Positions 1-7,979 of a stretch of 28,544 bases of DNA are shown one piece after another (the first letter of the stretch is position 1; each line of letters opens with the position of its first letter). Source of the stretch: Rhodocyclaceae bacterium UBA5602 (GTDB lineage: Bacteria > Pseudomonadota > Gammaproteobacteria > Burkholderiales > Rhodocyclaceae); NCBI GenBank assembly GCA_002424865.1, contig DILC01000041.1:1-28544 (forward strand). Reading direction: 5' to 3'. The notes under the pieces are model-generated. The model saw only the letters and a list, made by a program, of their open reading frames with translations, had not been told where the DNA came from and ran no database searches. Made by a program: the position numbers and the translations under genes.

Positions 1-2
1 TG

Positions 3-155
3 CTGCCTTTCGCGTATTTCATCAGCAGCGGGCGGCATTTACTTGCCATGAGCGTTAGGCCGTCCGGATTTGCCGCGCCAGCCATCCGCCCGAACGCACC
101 ATCGGACGCGTCCAATGGAGGTTTCCAGGTTGAATCGGTTGAAATTGGAAGCTAA
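3..155 (+). other. possible 3' end of an unidentified gene at the left edge
   Basis: One frame stays open from the window edge for 50 codons and ends at a TAA at 153-155. The predicted residues are rich in Ser, Gly, Ala and Pro, and I recognise no family. There is no start codon context because the window begins inside it. The opposite strand is also partly open here, so this may be non-coding DNA or a repeat fragment rather than a gene. Bases 156-247 hold nothing I can name, only AT-rich sequence before the tRNA. Confidence 0.18.
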
Positions 156-247
156 ATTGCCCAGTTGAATGAAAATCGCGGGGAACATAATTCTGCCCCA
201 AAACGGAAGATATATAAAAGTATCAACCACTTATCTTCATCAAGATT

Positions 248-324
<77 letters not shown>

Positions 325-440
325 ACGGTGAGTGGTCTTCTCGCAATGACGGCAACCCTTAGTGAAAATTATCTTAACCACTGGGTTACAAGCGCTTGCA
401 TACCGGCAAAAGAATTAAAGCAAAATTTAAAAACCAGCGC

Positions 441-1409
441 TTAAAAATCTCTATGCACGGCGAAGTCCGCAAATTGTAGCAGTGTTTGCTTGAATATTGA
501 ATCGGGCAACACCGCCAACGCGGATTTGGCGGCCGCAGCTTCGGCTACACCATGCTGCCGAGTGGCGGCTAAAGCACCGCTGGCATGCACCGCCGCCAGC
601 ACCTCCGTAAAGCGTGATTTATCGGCTGATTCAATGGCTTCGCGCACCAACCTGGCCTGGCCTGGCGTGCCATGCAGCATGACATGGATCAGCGGCATGG
701 TGGTTTTGCCTTCCGCTAAATCATCCCCCAGATGCTTGCCTGTCTCAGCTTCTTTGCCTGAGTAGTCCAGTACATCGTCAATCAGCTGGAAGGCTGTGCC
801 TATGTGCATGCCATAAGCCGCCAGGGCATTTTCCAACGCAGGTTCAACCCCGCTGATGATCCCGCCTAACCGCGCTGCGGCTTCAAACAGCTTGGCTGTC
901 TTGAAGTGGATGACTTGCAGATAATCCATAACGGATAAATCGGCATTGCCACAGTTCATTAACTGCAACACTTCGCCTTCAGCCATCACGTTAGTGCTAT
1001 CGGCGAGCACTTTCATCACCCGGGCATCGCCAATTTCAACCATCATCTGAAAGGCGCGGGAGTGCAGAAAATCCCCCACCAGGACACTCGCCGCATTGCC
1101 AAACACGGCATTTGCCGTGTCCCGCCCACGCCGCAATGAGGACTCATCGACCACATCGTCATGCAAGAGCGTGGCGGTATGAATGAATTCAACCACGGCA
1201 GCCAGTTCACAATGGACGGTTCCCGTGTAACCCGTTGCTCGCGAGGCCAGCAGCACCAAGGCCGGGCGCATGCGTTTGCCGCCGGCGGAAATAATGTATT
1301 CAGCAACTTGCCTGATCAAGATCACATCGGAGCTCAAGCGCTGGCGGATGACTTGGTCTACGGCCTGCATGTCTGCAGCAATGGGAGCGTATAGAGTAGG
1401 GAAATTCAC
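441..1409 (-). CDS. ispB: octaprenyl diphosphate synthase
   Basis: This trans-isoprenyl diphosphate synthase condenses isopentenyl diphosphate onto farnesyl diphosphate to make the C40-type side chain of ubiquinone. At 322 aa it has the usual family length. The first aspartate-rich motif DDVVD is at residues 84-88 within LLHDDVVDES, and the second, DDVLD, is at 211-215 after GTAFQLI. The GGKRMRP substrate-binding segment lies near residue 45. The start is GTG at 1409: an in-frame stop lies just upstream, and the N terminus lines up with E. coli IspB as I recall it. No good Shine-Dalgarno sequence is visible. It works in the same pathway as UbiC at 12339-12875. It is followed by tRNA-Pro(CGG). 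Confidence 0.96.
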   Translation of the reverse strand: MNFPTLYAPIAADMQAVDQVIRQRLSSDVILIRQVAEYIISAGGKRMRPALVLLASRATGYTGTVHCELAAVVEFIHTATLLHDDVVDESSLRRGRDTANAVFGNAASVLVGDFLHSRAFQMMVEIGDARVMKVLADSTNVMAEGEVLQLMNCGNADLSVMDYLQVIHFKTAKLFEAAARLGGIISGVEPALENALAAYGMHIGTAFQLIDDVLDYSGKEAETGKHLGDDLAEGKTTMPLIHVMLHGTPGQARLVREAIESADKSRFTEVLAAVHASGALAATRQHGVAEAAAAKSALAVLPDSIFKQTLLQFADFAVHRDF

Positions 1410-1433
1410 GGCAGATCAGCAGAGAAATTCATC

Positions 1434-1462
1434 ATGTTAGGCAGCACAGCGGCTCACGTCAA
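1434..1462 (-). promoter_or_regulatory. predicted sigma-70 promoter of ispB
   Basis: On the minus strand, TTGACG (1462-1457) and TAACAT (1439-1434) are separated by 17 bp, matching the consensus at 5/6 and 4/6 positions. Transcription would begin about 15-20 nt before the GTG start of ispB, giving a very short leader without a clear ribosome binding site. The rest of the 1410-1553 gap holds one half of an inverted repeat, described in the findings. Confidence 0.5.
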
Positions 1463-1553
1463 CGAGCAAAGACGCTTATGTTCCTGCGAAAAGGCCAATC
1501 ATCCCTGAAAAAATCCCCCATCTGCCGTGTCTCTCGAAGCTGGCTCTGGCGAC

Positions 1554-2351
1554 TTAAAGCTGCCCGCTTATGAATCGGCTTTTAATCAGTGGCCATTGCC
1601 GACGGCTAATGGGTATCCTTTCCTCAATGCCGGGAAAAACCACTTGCCACGCAACCCCCTGTTCGACAGGCTTTACCCCATCCCCAATATCATCCCGCTC
1701 GACATGATCGCGTTCAATGCCAATGACCGCATCGGGCGCAACCAGGCAATTTCGATGCACGCGCAAAAATCGCTCGGCAAATTCTGCCTCCAGTTTGACG
1801 AGCGACTCCTCCAGCAGATATTCCCTTTGCGCCGTACGTGCGGTGACGTACTTTTGCTCTGCTTTCAAGTAAAAAATATCCGCGACGGGCACCAGAAACA
1901 CGCGCCCACGCTCCATGCAAGGCAAATGCCGCCGTATCGCCAGCGCCGACTTTTCCAGACGCTCCGTCTCATCGACACGCCGCTTGGCCTTTTGCAGAGC
2001 CAGGGCAAGGCGTGAGGCGCGCACAGGCTTGACCAGATAATCCAGAGCGGAGAGTTCAAACGCGCTCACCGCGTATTGATCAAATGCCGTGACAAATATC
2101 ACCGCTGGCGCTTGGGGCAAATACGCCAAGTGGCGCGCAAATTCAACGCCGTCCATCCCCGGCATGCGAATATCCACCAGCGCAATGTCACACGACTGCG
2201 CCTGAATCGCATGCAACGCACTGTGGCCATCCTGCGCTTCGGCAACCACAATGGTTGGCACTTCAGCGGCAATGTCGTCCAGCAAATTGCGCAACCTGGT
2301 ACGCGCAGGCGCCTCATCATCCACCAACAACAAACGCAGTGTCTGGCTCAT
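1554..2351 (-). CDS. algR: LytTR-family response regulator, AlgR-like
   Basis: A 265-aa response regulator. Residues 1-125 form a receiver domain with the acidic pair D11-D12, phospho-acceptor D60 (in ALVDIRMPG), T88 and K108 (in YLVKPV). Residues about 140-265 form a LytTR DNA-binding domain containing the typical FLRVHRNCLV segment. It overlaps the upstream kinase gene by 4 bp (ATGA), so the two are translationally coupled and are almost certainly partners. In Pseudomonas the homologous argH-algZ-algR block is followed by hemC. Here ispB follows instead. The symbol reflects family and context; the regulon is unknown. The C-terminal region after residue 210 is somewhat unusual (acidic IERDHVERDDIGDG). 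Confidence 0.88.
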   Translation of the reverse strand: MSQTLRLLLVDDEAPARTRLRNLLDDIAAEVPTIVVAEAQDGHSALHAIQAQSCDIALVDIRMPGMDGVEFARHLAYLPQAPAVIFVTAFDQYAVSAFELSALDYLVKPVRASRLALALQKAKRRVDETERLEKSALAIRRHLPCMERGRVFLVPVADIFYLKAEQKYVTARTAQREYLLEESLVKLEAEFAERFLRVHRNCLVAPDAVIGIERDHVERDDIGDGVKPVEQGVAWQVVFPGIEERIPISRRQWPLIKSRFISGQL

Positions 2352-3382
2352 GGCACATCGTTTATCGAGTTAGTCTGATAAGGAAATTCAAGCGTGACAC
2401 AAAATCGCCCCTGTCGAACTTCCGTTGTCATGACCGCTTGCATCTGAAAAAAAAGCAGCAAGCGCTCACGGATATTCGCCAGCGCCATCTGGTTACCCGA
2501 CGTACGGCCAGCCATGCCTTCACCTGCGGCCATGATGGCGTTCGACACTTCAAGGCGCACGTTTTTTCCAATGCGCTCGCAGCGGATCAAAATATCGCCC
2601 GGCGCCAATGAGGGCTCTATCCCGTGATAAACCGCATTCTCCAACAGCGGCTGCAACATCAAAGGCGGCACTCGCGGGTCTGGCGGGCATGAAGCCATAT
2701 CCCAGGTCACTTGAATCCGCTCGCCCAAACGCAGGCGTTCCAAATTCAGGTATTGCCTGGCCACGGCGATTTCTTCAGACAAGGGCACGAGCGTCCTGTT
2801 CTCACGCATCAGCACGCGAAACAAATCCGCCAGCTCTTCCAATGCCGTCTCTGCCCGTTTAGGTTCAGAACGCATCACGCCCAGCACGGCATTGAGCGTG
2901 TTAAACAAGAAATGCGGCCGTATCCTGGCGGTGAGCGCCATCAAGCGGGCTTCAACCAGCGCCGGAGTTTGCGCGCGCAGGGTGAGATCAAACCAAACGA
3001 GCAATAAATAAGTTGCGACCACAGCCCAAATGGCCGCATACCCCAAACCTATTTGCGTCCATTGCAAACTAACAAATAATCCGTGGACTGCCGCCGTAGC
3101 CAGCAAAACCAGAAAAACAACCACCCCGCAGGCCAGGGGGCGAGGCAATAAGCCGAGCCAATCTGAACTCAAATAGAGCACCACCAGGCTCAGCAAAACC
3201 AAAGGCTCAAGAAAAGAAGCAACAGACAAGCATTCGGATAGCAAATGATCAAGCGTTTGATTCGCCGCAAAAACCCCCAGCAAGGCGGCCAGATTCACCA
3301 TCCATAAAGTCCGCCACCAAACCCCGCCCTGCCGAAAGTCCGGCAAGCGTGATGCATCAAGGTTTGTCGGTATACTTGCCAT
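2348..3382 (-). CDS. algZ: LytS/AlgZ-type membrane sensor histidine kinase
   Basis: A 344-aa sensor kinase of the His_kinase (PF06580) type. About four hydrophobic segments (roughly residues 25-45, 57-72, 82-105 and 112-131) place the N terminus in the inner membrane with no large extracellular sensor domain. The H box RPHFLFNTLNAV carries the phospho-histidine H157. The N box is QPLLENAVYHG, and ANIRERL is the usual C-terminal ATPase motif. The glycine box before it (SGNQMAL) is poorer in glycine than typical members, but the domain looks intact. It is divergent from argH, as in the Pseudomonas argH/algZ arrangement, and its stop overlaps algR. The stimulus is not evident from sequence. Confidence 0.88.
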   Translation of the reverse strand: MASIPTNLDASRLPDFRQGGVWWRTLWMVNLAALLGVFAANQTLDHLLSECLSVASFLEPLVLLSLVVLYLSSDWLGLLPRPLACGVVVFLVLLATAAVHGLFVSLQWTQIGLGYAAIWAVVATYLLLVWFDLTLRAQTPALVEARLMALTARIRPHFLFNTLNAVLGVMRSEPKRAETALEELADLFRVLMRENRTLVPLSEEIAVARQYLNLERLRLGERIQVTWDMASCPPDPRVPPLMLQPLLENAVYHGIEPSLAPGDILIRCERIGKNVRLEVSNAIMAAGEGMAGRTSGNQMALANIRERLLLFFQMQAVMTTEVRQGRFCVTLEFPYQTNSINDVP

Positions 3383-3537
3383 CAGTTCTCATCTGCACTT
3401 TTGATTTTCCAACTTTGCGCATGGTCCTTGTCTGCATCTTTGCTTGCAATTTTTCGCTTGACTCCAGCAAGCCTCGCATCAGCCACTGATCACACCGAAG
3501 AACAGCCTGTACAGCAACCACGCCAACCTATTCCATT

Positions 3538-4950
3538 ATGACAGAACCAACACAACCCACCGAACAAGCCGCCACAGAAAAAGCCTGGTCTGGCCGCTTT
3601 TCCGAACCCGTCTCTGCGCTGGTAAAACGTTACACTGCATCCGTATTTTTTGATCAACGAATGTGGCAGCAGGACATTCGCGGCTCACTCGCGCATGCGC
3701 GCATGCTCTGCCAGCAAAGCATCATCAGCAAAGACGACCTGGCGGCAATCGAGCGCGGCATGGCAGCCATCAGCGAGGAAATTTCACAAGGTCAATTCCA
3801 TTGGAATCTGGACGATGAAGACGTCCATCTCAATATCGAAAAACGGCTGACCGCGCTGATTGGCGATGCAGGCAAGCGCCTGCACACGGGCCGCTCGCGG
3901 AATGACCAGGTGGCCACCGACATCCGCTTGTGGCTGCGCGATGCGATAGACGATATCGACAGCCTCTTGCTCGCGCTGCAAAAGTCGCTCCTCACGCTCG
4001 CCGCAGCCCACAGTGACACGCCCTTGCCCGGCTTTACGCATTTGCAGGTGGCGCAGCCTGTGACCTTTGGTCATCATCTGCTGGCTTATTTTGAAATGTT
4101 CCAACGTGACCGCGAGCGCTTTGTGGATTGCCGTCGCCGCGTGAATCGCTTGCCCTTGGGCGCCGCTGCCCTGGCGGGCACAACCTTCCCGATTGATCGC
4201 CAATGGGTCGCCCGTGAGCTGGGCTTCGACGGCATTTGCGAAAACTCACTGGATGCCGTCTCAGATCGCGACTTTGCCATCGAATTTTGCGCGGCTGCGG
4301 CCTTGGTGATGACCCACATTTCTCGCTTTTCTGAAGAGCTCATCTTATGGATGAGCCCGCGTGTTGGTTTTATCGACTTGCCCGACCGTTTCTGCACGGG
4401 CTCATCCATCATGCCGCAGAAAAAAAACCCCGATGTCCCAGAACTTGCTCGCGGCAAAACCGGTCGCGTCTATGGCCACCTCACCGCACTCCTCACGCTG
4501 ATGAAAGGCCAGCCGCTGGCCTATAACAAAGATAATCAGGAAGACAAAGAGCCGTTGTTTGATACCGCGGACACCTTGGCCGACACGCTGCGCATTTTCG
4601 CGGACATGGTCCCCGGCATTCGTGTCAAGGCGGACGCCATGGCCGCCGCGCTGCGCCAGGGCTATGCCACAGCCACCGACCTGGCCGACTACCTGGTCAA
4701 AAAAGGATTGCCCTTCCGTGACGCGCACGAAGCTGTGGCGTTGGCCGTCCGCGCGTGCGAGACGCGCCAGTGCGACCTGGAGGCATTGAGCCTGGATGAG
4801 CTGCGCACCTACTCGCCGCTGATCACCGAGGATGTGTTTGCCGTGCTCACCGTCGCCGGCTCCCTTGCCGCACGTAACCATCGTGGCGGCACTGCACCGG
4901 CACAGGTGCGTGCAGCGATTGCGCGTGCGCATCAACGGATTGCTGGCTGA
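3538..4950 (+). CDS. argH: argininosuccinate lyase
   Basis: It cleaves argininosuccinate to arginine and fumarate, the last step of arginine synthesis, in the cytoplasm as a homotetramer. At 470 aa it is full length. The fumarase/aspartase superfamily signature GSSIMPQKKNPDVPE starts at about residue 288 and carries the mobile catalytic serine. HTGRSRNDQVATD, near residue 116, is the ArgH-specific substrate-binding motif. The ATG at 3538 gives an N terminus like other betaproteobacterial ArgH (KAWSGRFSEPV). No strong ribosome binding site is visible. The 155-bp gap to algZ must hold both divergent promoters, but I could not pick convincing boxes. A kinase gene follows 60 bp later on the same strand. 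Confidence 0.97.
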   Translation: MTEPTQPTEQAATEKAWSGRFSEPVSALVKRYTASVFFDQRMWQQDIRGSLAHARMLCQQSIISKDDLAAIERGMAAISEEISQGQFHWNLDDEDVHLNIEKRLTALIGDAGKRLHTGRSRNDQVATDIRLWLRDAIDDIDSLLLALQKSLLTLAAAHSDTPLPGFTHLQVAQPVTFGHHLLAYFEMFQRDRERFVDCRRRVNRLPLGAAALAGTTFPIDRQWVARELGFDGICENSLDAVSDRDFAIEFCAAAALVMTHISRFSEELILWMSPRVGFIDLPDRFCTGSSIMPQKKNPDVPELARGKTGRVYGHLTALLTLMKGQPLAYNKDNQEDKEPLFDTADTLADTLRIFADMVPGIRVKADAMAAALRQGYATATDLADYLVKKGLPFRDAHEAVALAVRACETRQCDLEALSLDELRTYSPLITEDVFAVLTVAGSLAARNHRGGTAPAQVRAAIARAHQRIAG

Positions 4951-5010
4951 ATCGGATTGCCGGTCCAATCACAACCACCCCCGCTCCTCGCCACCCACAA
5001 GGCCCACGCG

Positions 5011-6354
5011 ATGAAACACCCCGAGCGCATCGGCAAATATGAGATCCGCAAAAAGCTCGGGGATGGCGCAACGTCTTCGGTGTATTTAGGCTATGACGAA
5101 TTCAGCGCCCGCGAAGTCGCCATTAAAGTCATCTTTCAAGATGTCTTGCGCGATAAAGAACATGGCCTGCAATACCGTCGTTTGCTCCTCAATGAAGCCT
5201 CCCTGGCGGGCAAACTGCAGCACCCCCATATCGTGCAAATTTATGACGCGGTGATTGACGACGAAGAAAGTTATATCGTCATGGAATATGTAACGGGCGG
5301 CACACTGGAACCCTTTTGCAAGCCAGACGCCTTATTGCCGATTGAGCGGGTCGTTGAAATCATATTCAAATGCACGCGCGCATTGGCCTATGCCCACCAC
5401 GCCGGCATTACCCACCGCGACATCAAGCCCGCCAACATCCTGCTCACACGAAAAACTGACCCGGCAGATGGCACAGCAAGCGATCACCTGCCGGGTTCGG
5501 GCGTCGGCGGCGACATCAAGATATCTGATTTTGGCGCAGCGCTCATTCAAGGCAGCGATCAAACCCAAACCCAGGTTTCAGGCGTCGGCTCGCCAGCCTA
5601 CATGTCGCCCGAACAATTAGGCGATAAGCCGCTCACGCAACAAACGGATATTTATTCCTTAGGCGTGGTGATGTATCAGCTCTTGACCGGCAGGCTGCCC
5701 TTTTTGGCGTCTTCCAATTTCGGCATGATCTATCAGATCTGCAATACCGAACCACCGGCCCCTTCCACGATACGCGTGGACATTCCGCCAGAACTGGAAG
5801 CCGTGATCAAGCGCGCCATGCAAAAAGATCTGGCCAGCCGCTACCAAAGCTGGGAAGCGTTTTCCCATGACCTGGCGCAGTCATTTCGCAATACCCAGCT
5901 CTCCGCCCAAGCGGCAGAATTTCCTGATAGCGAGAAATTTGAAACACTGCGCACGCTGCCTTTTTTCGCTGAATTTTCTGATGTCGAGCTGTGGGAAGTG
6001 GTGCGCTTTTCGCGCTGGCGCGAGCTCACCCCACGCACCATCATCATGCAGGATGGCGAGCAGGGTGATTTTTTTGCCTTCCTGCTCGAAGGTGAAATGG
6101 CGGTAGAAAAAAACAACAACACCCTCGACACCCTGCAGCCCGGCGAATGTTTTGGCGAAATGGCCATCATTCAACGCGGGGCGCACACGCGTAGCGCGAA
6201 CATTGTGGCACTCACCACGGCAAGGATTGTGGCCATCCCGGCGCTCGCCCTGCAGCACAGCTCAGATGCATGCCGCATGCACTTTTATCAAGGATTCCTG
6301 GACGTTATCGCCCAACGTCTCAACAACGCAAACCGCCAGTTAGTGTCGATTTAA
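5011..6354 (+). CDS. Ser/Thr protein kinase with C-terminal cyclic-nucleotide-binding domain
   Basis: A 447-aa predicted cytoplasmic protein with no membrane segment. Residues 10-290 are a Hanks-type kinase: glycine loop LGDGATSSVYLG, K39 (VAIKV), helix-C E62, catalytic loop HRDIKPANI with D137, DFG with D173, and the activation-segment end GSPAYMSPEQ. All catalytic residues are present. An approximately 18-residue Gly/Asp-rich insertion (149-167) separates the catalytic loop from DFG. Residues about 315-440 are a cNMP-binding fold whose phosphate-binding cassette reads GECFGEMAII followed by TRSANIV, keeping the key Arg (R394). I start at ATG 5011, which has AAGG 8 bp upstream. A TTG at 4957 would add 18 unconserved Pro-rich residues. 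It probably shares a transcript with argH. Its substrates are unknown. Confidence 0.9.
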   Translation: MKHPERIGKYEIRKKLGDGATSSVYLGYDEFSAREVAIKVIFQDVLRDKEHGLQYRRLLLNEASLAGKLQHPHIVQIYDAVIDDEESYIVMEYVTGGTLEPFCKPDALLPIERVVEIIFKCTRALAYAHHAGITHRDIKPANILLTRKTDPADGTASDHLPGSGVGGDIKISDFGAALIQGSDQTQTQVSGVGSPAYMSPEQLGDKPLTQQTDIYSLGVVMYQLLTGRLPFLASSNFGMIYQICNTEPPAPSTIRVDIPPELEAVIKRAMQKDLASRYQSWEAFSHDLAQSFRNTQLSAQAAEFPDSEKFETLRTLPFFAEFSDVELWEVVRFSRWRELTPRTIIMQDGEQGDFFAFLLEGEMAVEKNNNTLDTLQPGECFGEMAIIQRGAHTRSANIVALTTARIVAIPALALQHSSDACRMHFYQGFLDVIAQRLNNANRQLVSI

Positions 6355-6364
6355 AAACCCAAAA

Positions 6365-6417
6365 CCGGGTGACCAAAAACACCCGGGCTTTGAAAACAGC
6401 TGTTTCCAAAGCCCGGG
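6365..6417. terminator. overlapping hairpins, one a likely grxD terminator
   Basis: A 36-nt near-perfect palindrome at 6382-6417 has arms CCCGGGCTTTG and CAAAGCCCGGG around AAACAGCTGTTT, with one internal mismatch. Read on the minus strand it is followed within 2 nt by TTTTT, so it could end the grxD transcript. A second hairpin, CCGGGTG (6365-6371) with CACCCGG (6380-6386), shares bases with it and cannot form at the same time. Confidence 0.6.
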
Positions 6418-6425
6418 AACAGAAG

Positions 6426-6460
6426 AAAAAGCGGCGCAAAAAAACCAGGCTGCGCTTTTT
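6426..6460 (+). terminator. intrinsic terminator after the kinase gene
   Basis: AAAAAGCG at 6426-6433 pairs with CGCTTTTT at 6453-6460. A nested GCGCA/TGCGC stem is followed by TTTTTATT on the plus strand. It lies between the convergent kinase and grxD genes and could act in both directions, because the A-rich arm gives a T-run on the other strand. Confidence 0.55.
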
Positions 6461-6484
6461 ATTGAGCGGCTCTTTTTGCCTTGT

Positions 6485-6808
6485 TTAGCTCGTTTGCGTG
6501 AGCAGCGCAACGCACTTTTGCAGGTCCCCTGCCTCATACATTTCCGTCATGATGTCACTGCCGCCCATGAATTCGCCAGCGATATACAGCTGGGGAACGG
6601 TTGGCCAATTCGCGTAGTCCTTTACCCCCTGGCGAATCTCGGGGTCAGCCAGCACATCCACTGTCACCAGATTTTGCACACCGCAGGCTTTCAGGATTTG
6701 CACAGCACGTGAAGAAAAACCGCACTGGGGGAACTGCGGCGTCCCCTTCATGAACAACACCACAGGACTACTTGTCACCAGTTCGTGAATTTTCTTTTGG
6801 GTATCCAT
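6485..6808 (-). CDS. grxD: monothiol glutaredoxin, Grx4 family
   Basis: A 107-aa CGFS-type monothiol glutaredoxin. The active-site motif CGFS is at residues 29-32 (PQCGFSSRA), followed by the glutathione-binding WPTVPQLYI and GGSDI segments. The family carries or transfers [2Fe-2S] clusters with BolA partners rather than acting as a strong disulfide reductase. I chose ATG at 6808 because GGAG lies 6 bp upstream. A longer reading frame from 6868 would begin upstream of the predicted -10 box, so it cannot be the real start. It is convergent with the kinase gene and has its own promoter. Confidence 0.95.
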   Translation of the reverse strand: MDTQKKIHELVTSSPVVLFMKGTPQFPQCGFSSRAVQILKACGVQNLVTVDVLADPEIRQGVKDYANWPTVPQLYIAGEFMGGSDIMTEMYEAGDLQKCVALLTQTS

Positions 6809-6845
6809 AACACACTCCAAGAATAACTGACTAAAAAGATCGGGT

Positions 6846-6875
6846 ATTCTAACGTTACGCACTTCCAAGCGTCAA
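6846..6875 (-). promoter_or_regulatory. predicted sigma-70 promoter of grxD
   Basis: On the minus strand, TTGACG (6875-6870) and TAGAAT (6851-6846) are 18 bp apart, each matching consensus at 5/6 positions. The start site would fall near 6839, about 30 nt before the grxD ATG. Confidence 0.7.
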
Positions 6876-7048
6876 GCAAGCAATCTGCGCTTTGGCCCCT
6901 GCCGCAAATCAAGCACACCGTGAAACCATCCGCAACAAACCGGCAGAATCGCGATGAATTTATTTTTGACCAATCCGTAAGGAATCACGATTTTTTTCGT
7001 CTACCTCTTGGTCATTCCTCCTTAATGCAGGTGCCGTGAAGAAATCCC

Positions 7049-7972
7049 ATGAAGCCATCCAGCGAAACTTATATTCCGCCATCTGAAATCACACCGCAAA
7101 ACCTCTATAACCGCAGACGCGAATTTCTTCGCCTCTCAGCGGGCTTGGCTTTGGCGGGCTTTCTCCCGCCTGCCGAGGCTAAGCCTGGCTCCGGCAAAGC
7201 CAGTGTTTTTTCCACCACCGAGACGCCTACACCGTTCAAGCAAGTGACGGGTTACAACAATTTTTATGAATTCGGTACCCGCAAAGAAGACCCGGCCGCC
7301 TATGCACACCAACTGCGCATCACCCCATGGACAGTCTTGATTGATGGACTGGTCAGGAAACCCAAGACACTGGGCCTTGACGACATCTTGAAAATCGCCC
7401 CGCTGGAGGACAGGATTTATCGCCTGCGTTGCGTGGAAGGCTGGAGCATGGTGATCCCCTGGCTCGGGTTTCCACTCGCGGCTTTACTGCGCCAAGTGGA
7501 CGCTTTAGGCAGTGCCAAATATGTTGAATTCGTAACGGCTGTCCAACCTGATGCCATGCCGGGCGTGCGCCACAAGATTCTGGATTGGCCGTATGTTGAA
7601 GGCTTGCGCCTGGATGAAGCCATGCATCCGCTGAGCATCATGGCGGTGGGGCTCTATGGCGATGCGTTGCCCAAGCAAAACGGCGCGCCATTACGCCTGG
7701 TTGTGCCATGGAAATATGGCTTTAAAAGCGGCAAATCCATCGTGCGCATCCGCTTCACGGAACAAATGCCGCACAGCAGCTGGATGAAAGCCAACCCAGC
7801 TGAATACGGCTTTTATTCCAATGTAAACCCCAATGTCGACCATCCGCGCTGGAGCCAGGCGAAGGAACGGCGCATTGGCGAATTTCTGAAACGAAAAACC
7901 TTGCCCTTTAACGGCTATGAACAACAGGTAACCCAACTCTACACAGGCATGGATTTGAAAAAGCATTTTTGA
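7049..7972 (+). CDS. msrP: protein-methionine-sulfoxide reductase catalytic subunit
   Basis: A 307-aa periplasmic molybdopterin enzyme (YedY family) that reduces methionine sulfoxide in envelope proteins. The N terminus carries a Tat signal, NRRREFLRL at residues 21-29, then a hydrophobic stretch and a cleavage-like PAEA around 41-44. C128 in YRLRCVEGW is the cysteine that ligates molybdenum in this family. The GAPLRLVVPWKYGFKS segment is also characteristic. The ATG at 7049 has only a weak ribosome binding site. msrQ starts 7 bp after its stop, so the two form an operon. A 7-bp inverted repeat TGACCAA/TTGGTCA (6967-6973 and 7008-7014) lies upstream, of unknown meaning. Confidence 0.96.
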   Translation: MKPSSETYIPPSEITPQNLYNRRREFLRLSAGLALAGFLPPAEAKPGSGKASVFSTTETPTPFKQVTGYNNFYEFGTRKEDPAAYAHQLRITPWTVLIDGLVRKPKTLGLDDILKIAPLEDRIYRLRCVEGWSMVIPWLGFPLAALLRQVDALGSAKYVEFVTAVQPDAMPGVRHKILDWPYVEGLRLDEAMHPLSIMAVGLYGDALPKQNGAPLRLVVPWKYGFKSGKSIVRIRFTEQMPHSSWMKANPAEYGFYSNVNPNVDHPRWSQAKERRIGEFLKRKTLPFNGYEQQVTQLYTGMDLKKHF

Positions 7973-7979
7973 TCAGGTC

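Noticed and set aside
334..352. A stretch matching the common dispersed repeat word GTCATTGCGAG (minus strand)
   Set aside because: Only one short copy was noticed here, with no flanking repeat structure, so it cannot be called a mobile element.
6485..6868. A longer N terminus for grxD starting at 6868
   Set aside because: The extension would start upstream of the predicted -10 box and is unlike the family; ATG 6808 has a good ribosome binding site.
6967..7014. TGACCAA/TTGGTCA inverted repeat ahead of msrP as an operator
   Set aside because: The arms are short (7 bp) and 34 bp apart, which is not improbable by chance; I mention it only in the msrP entry.
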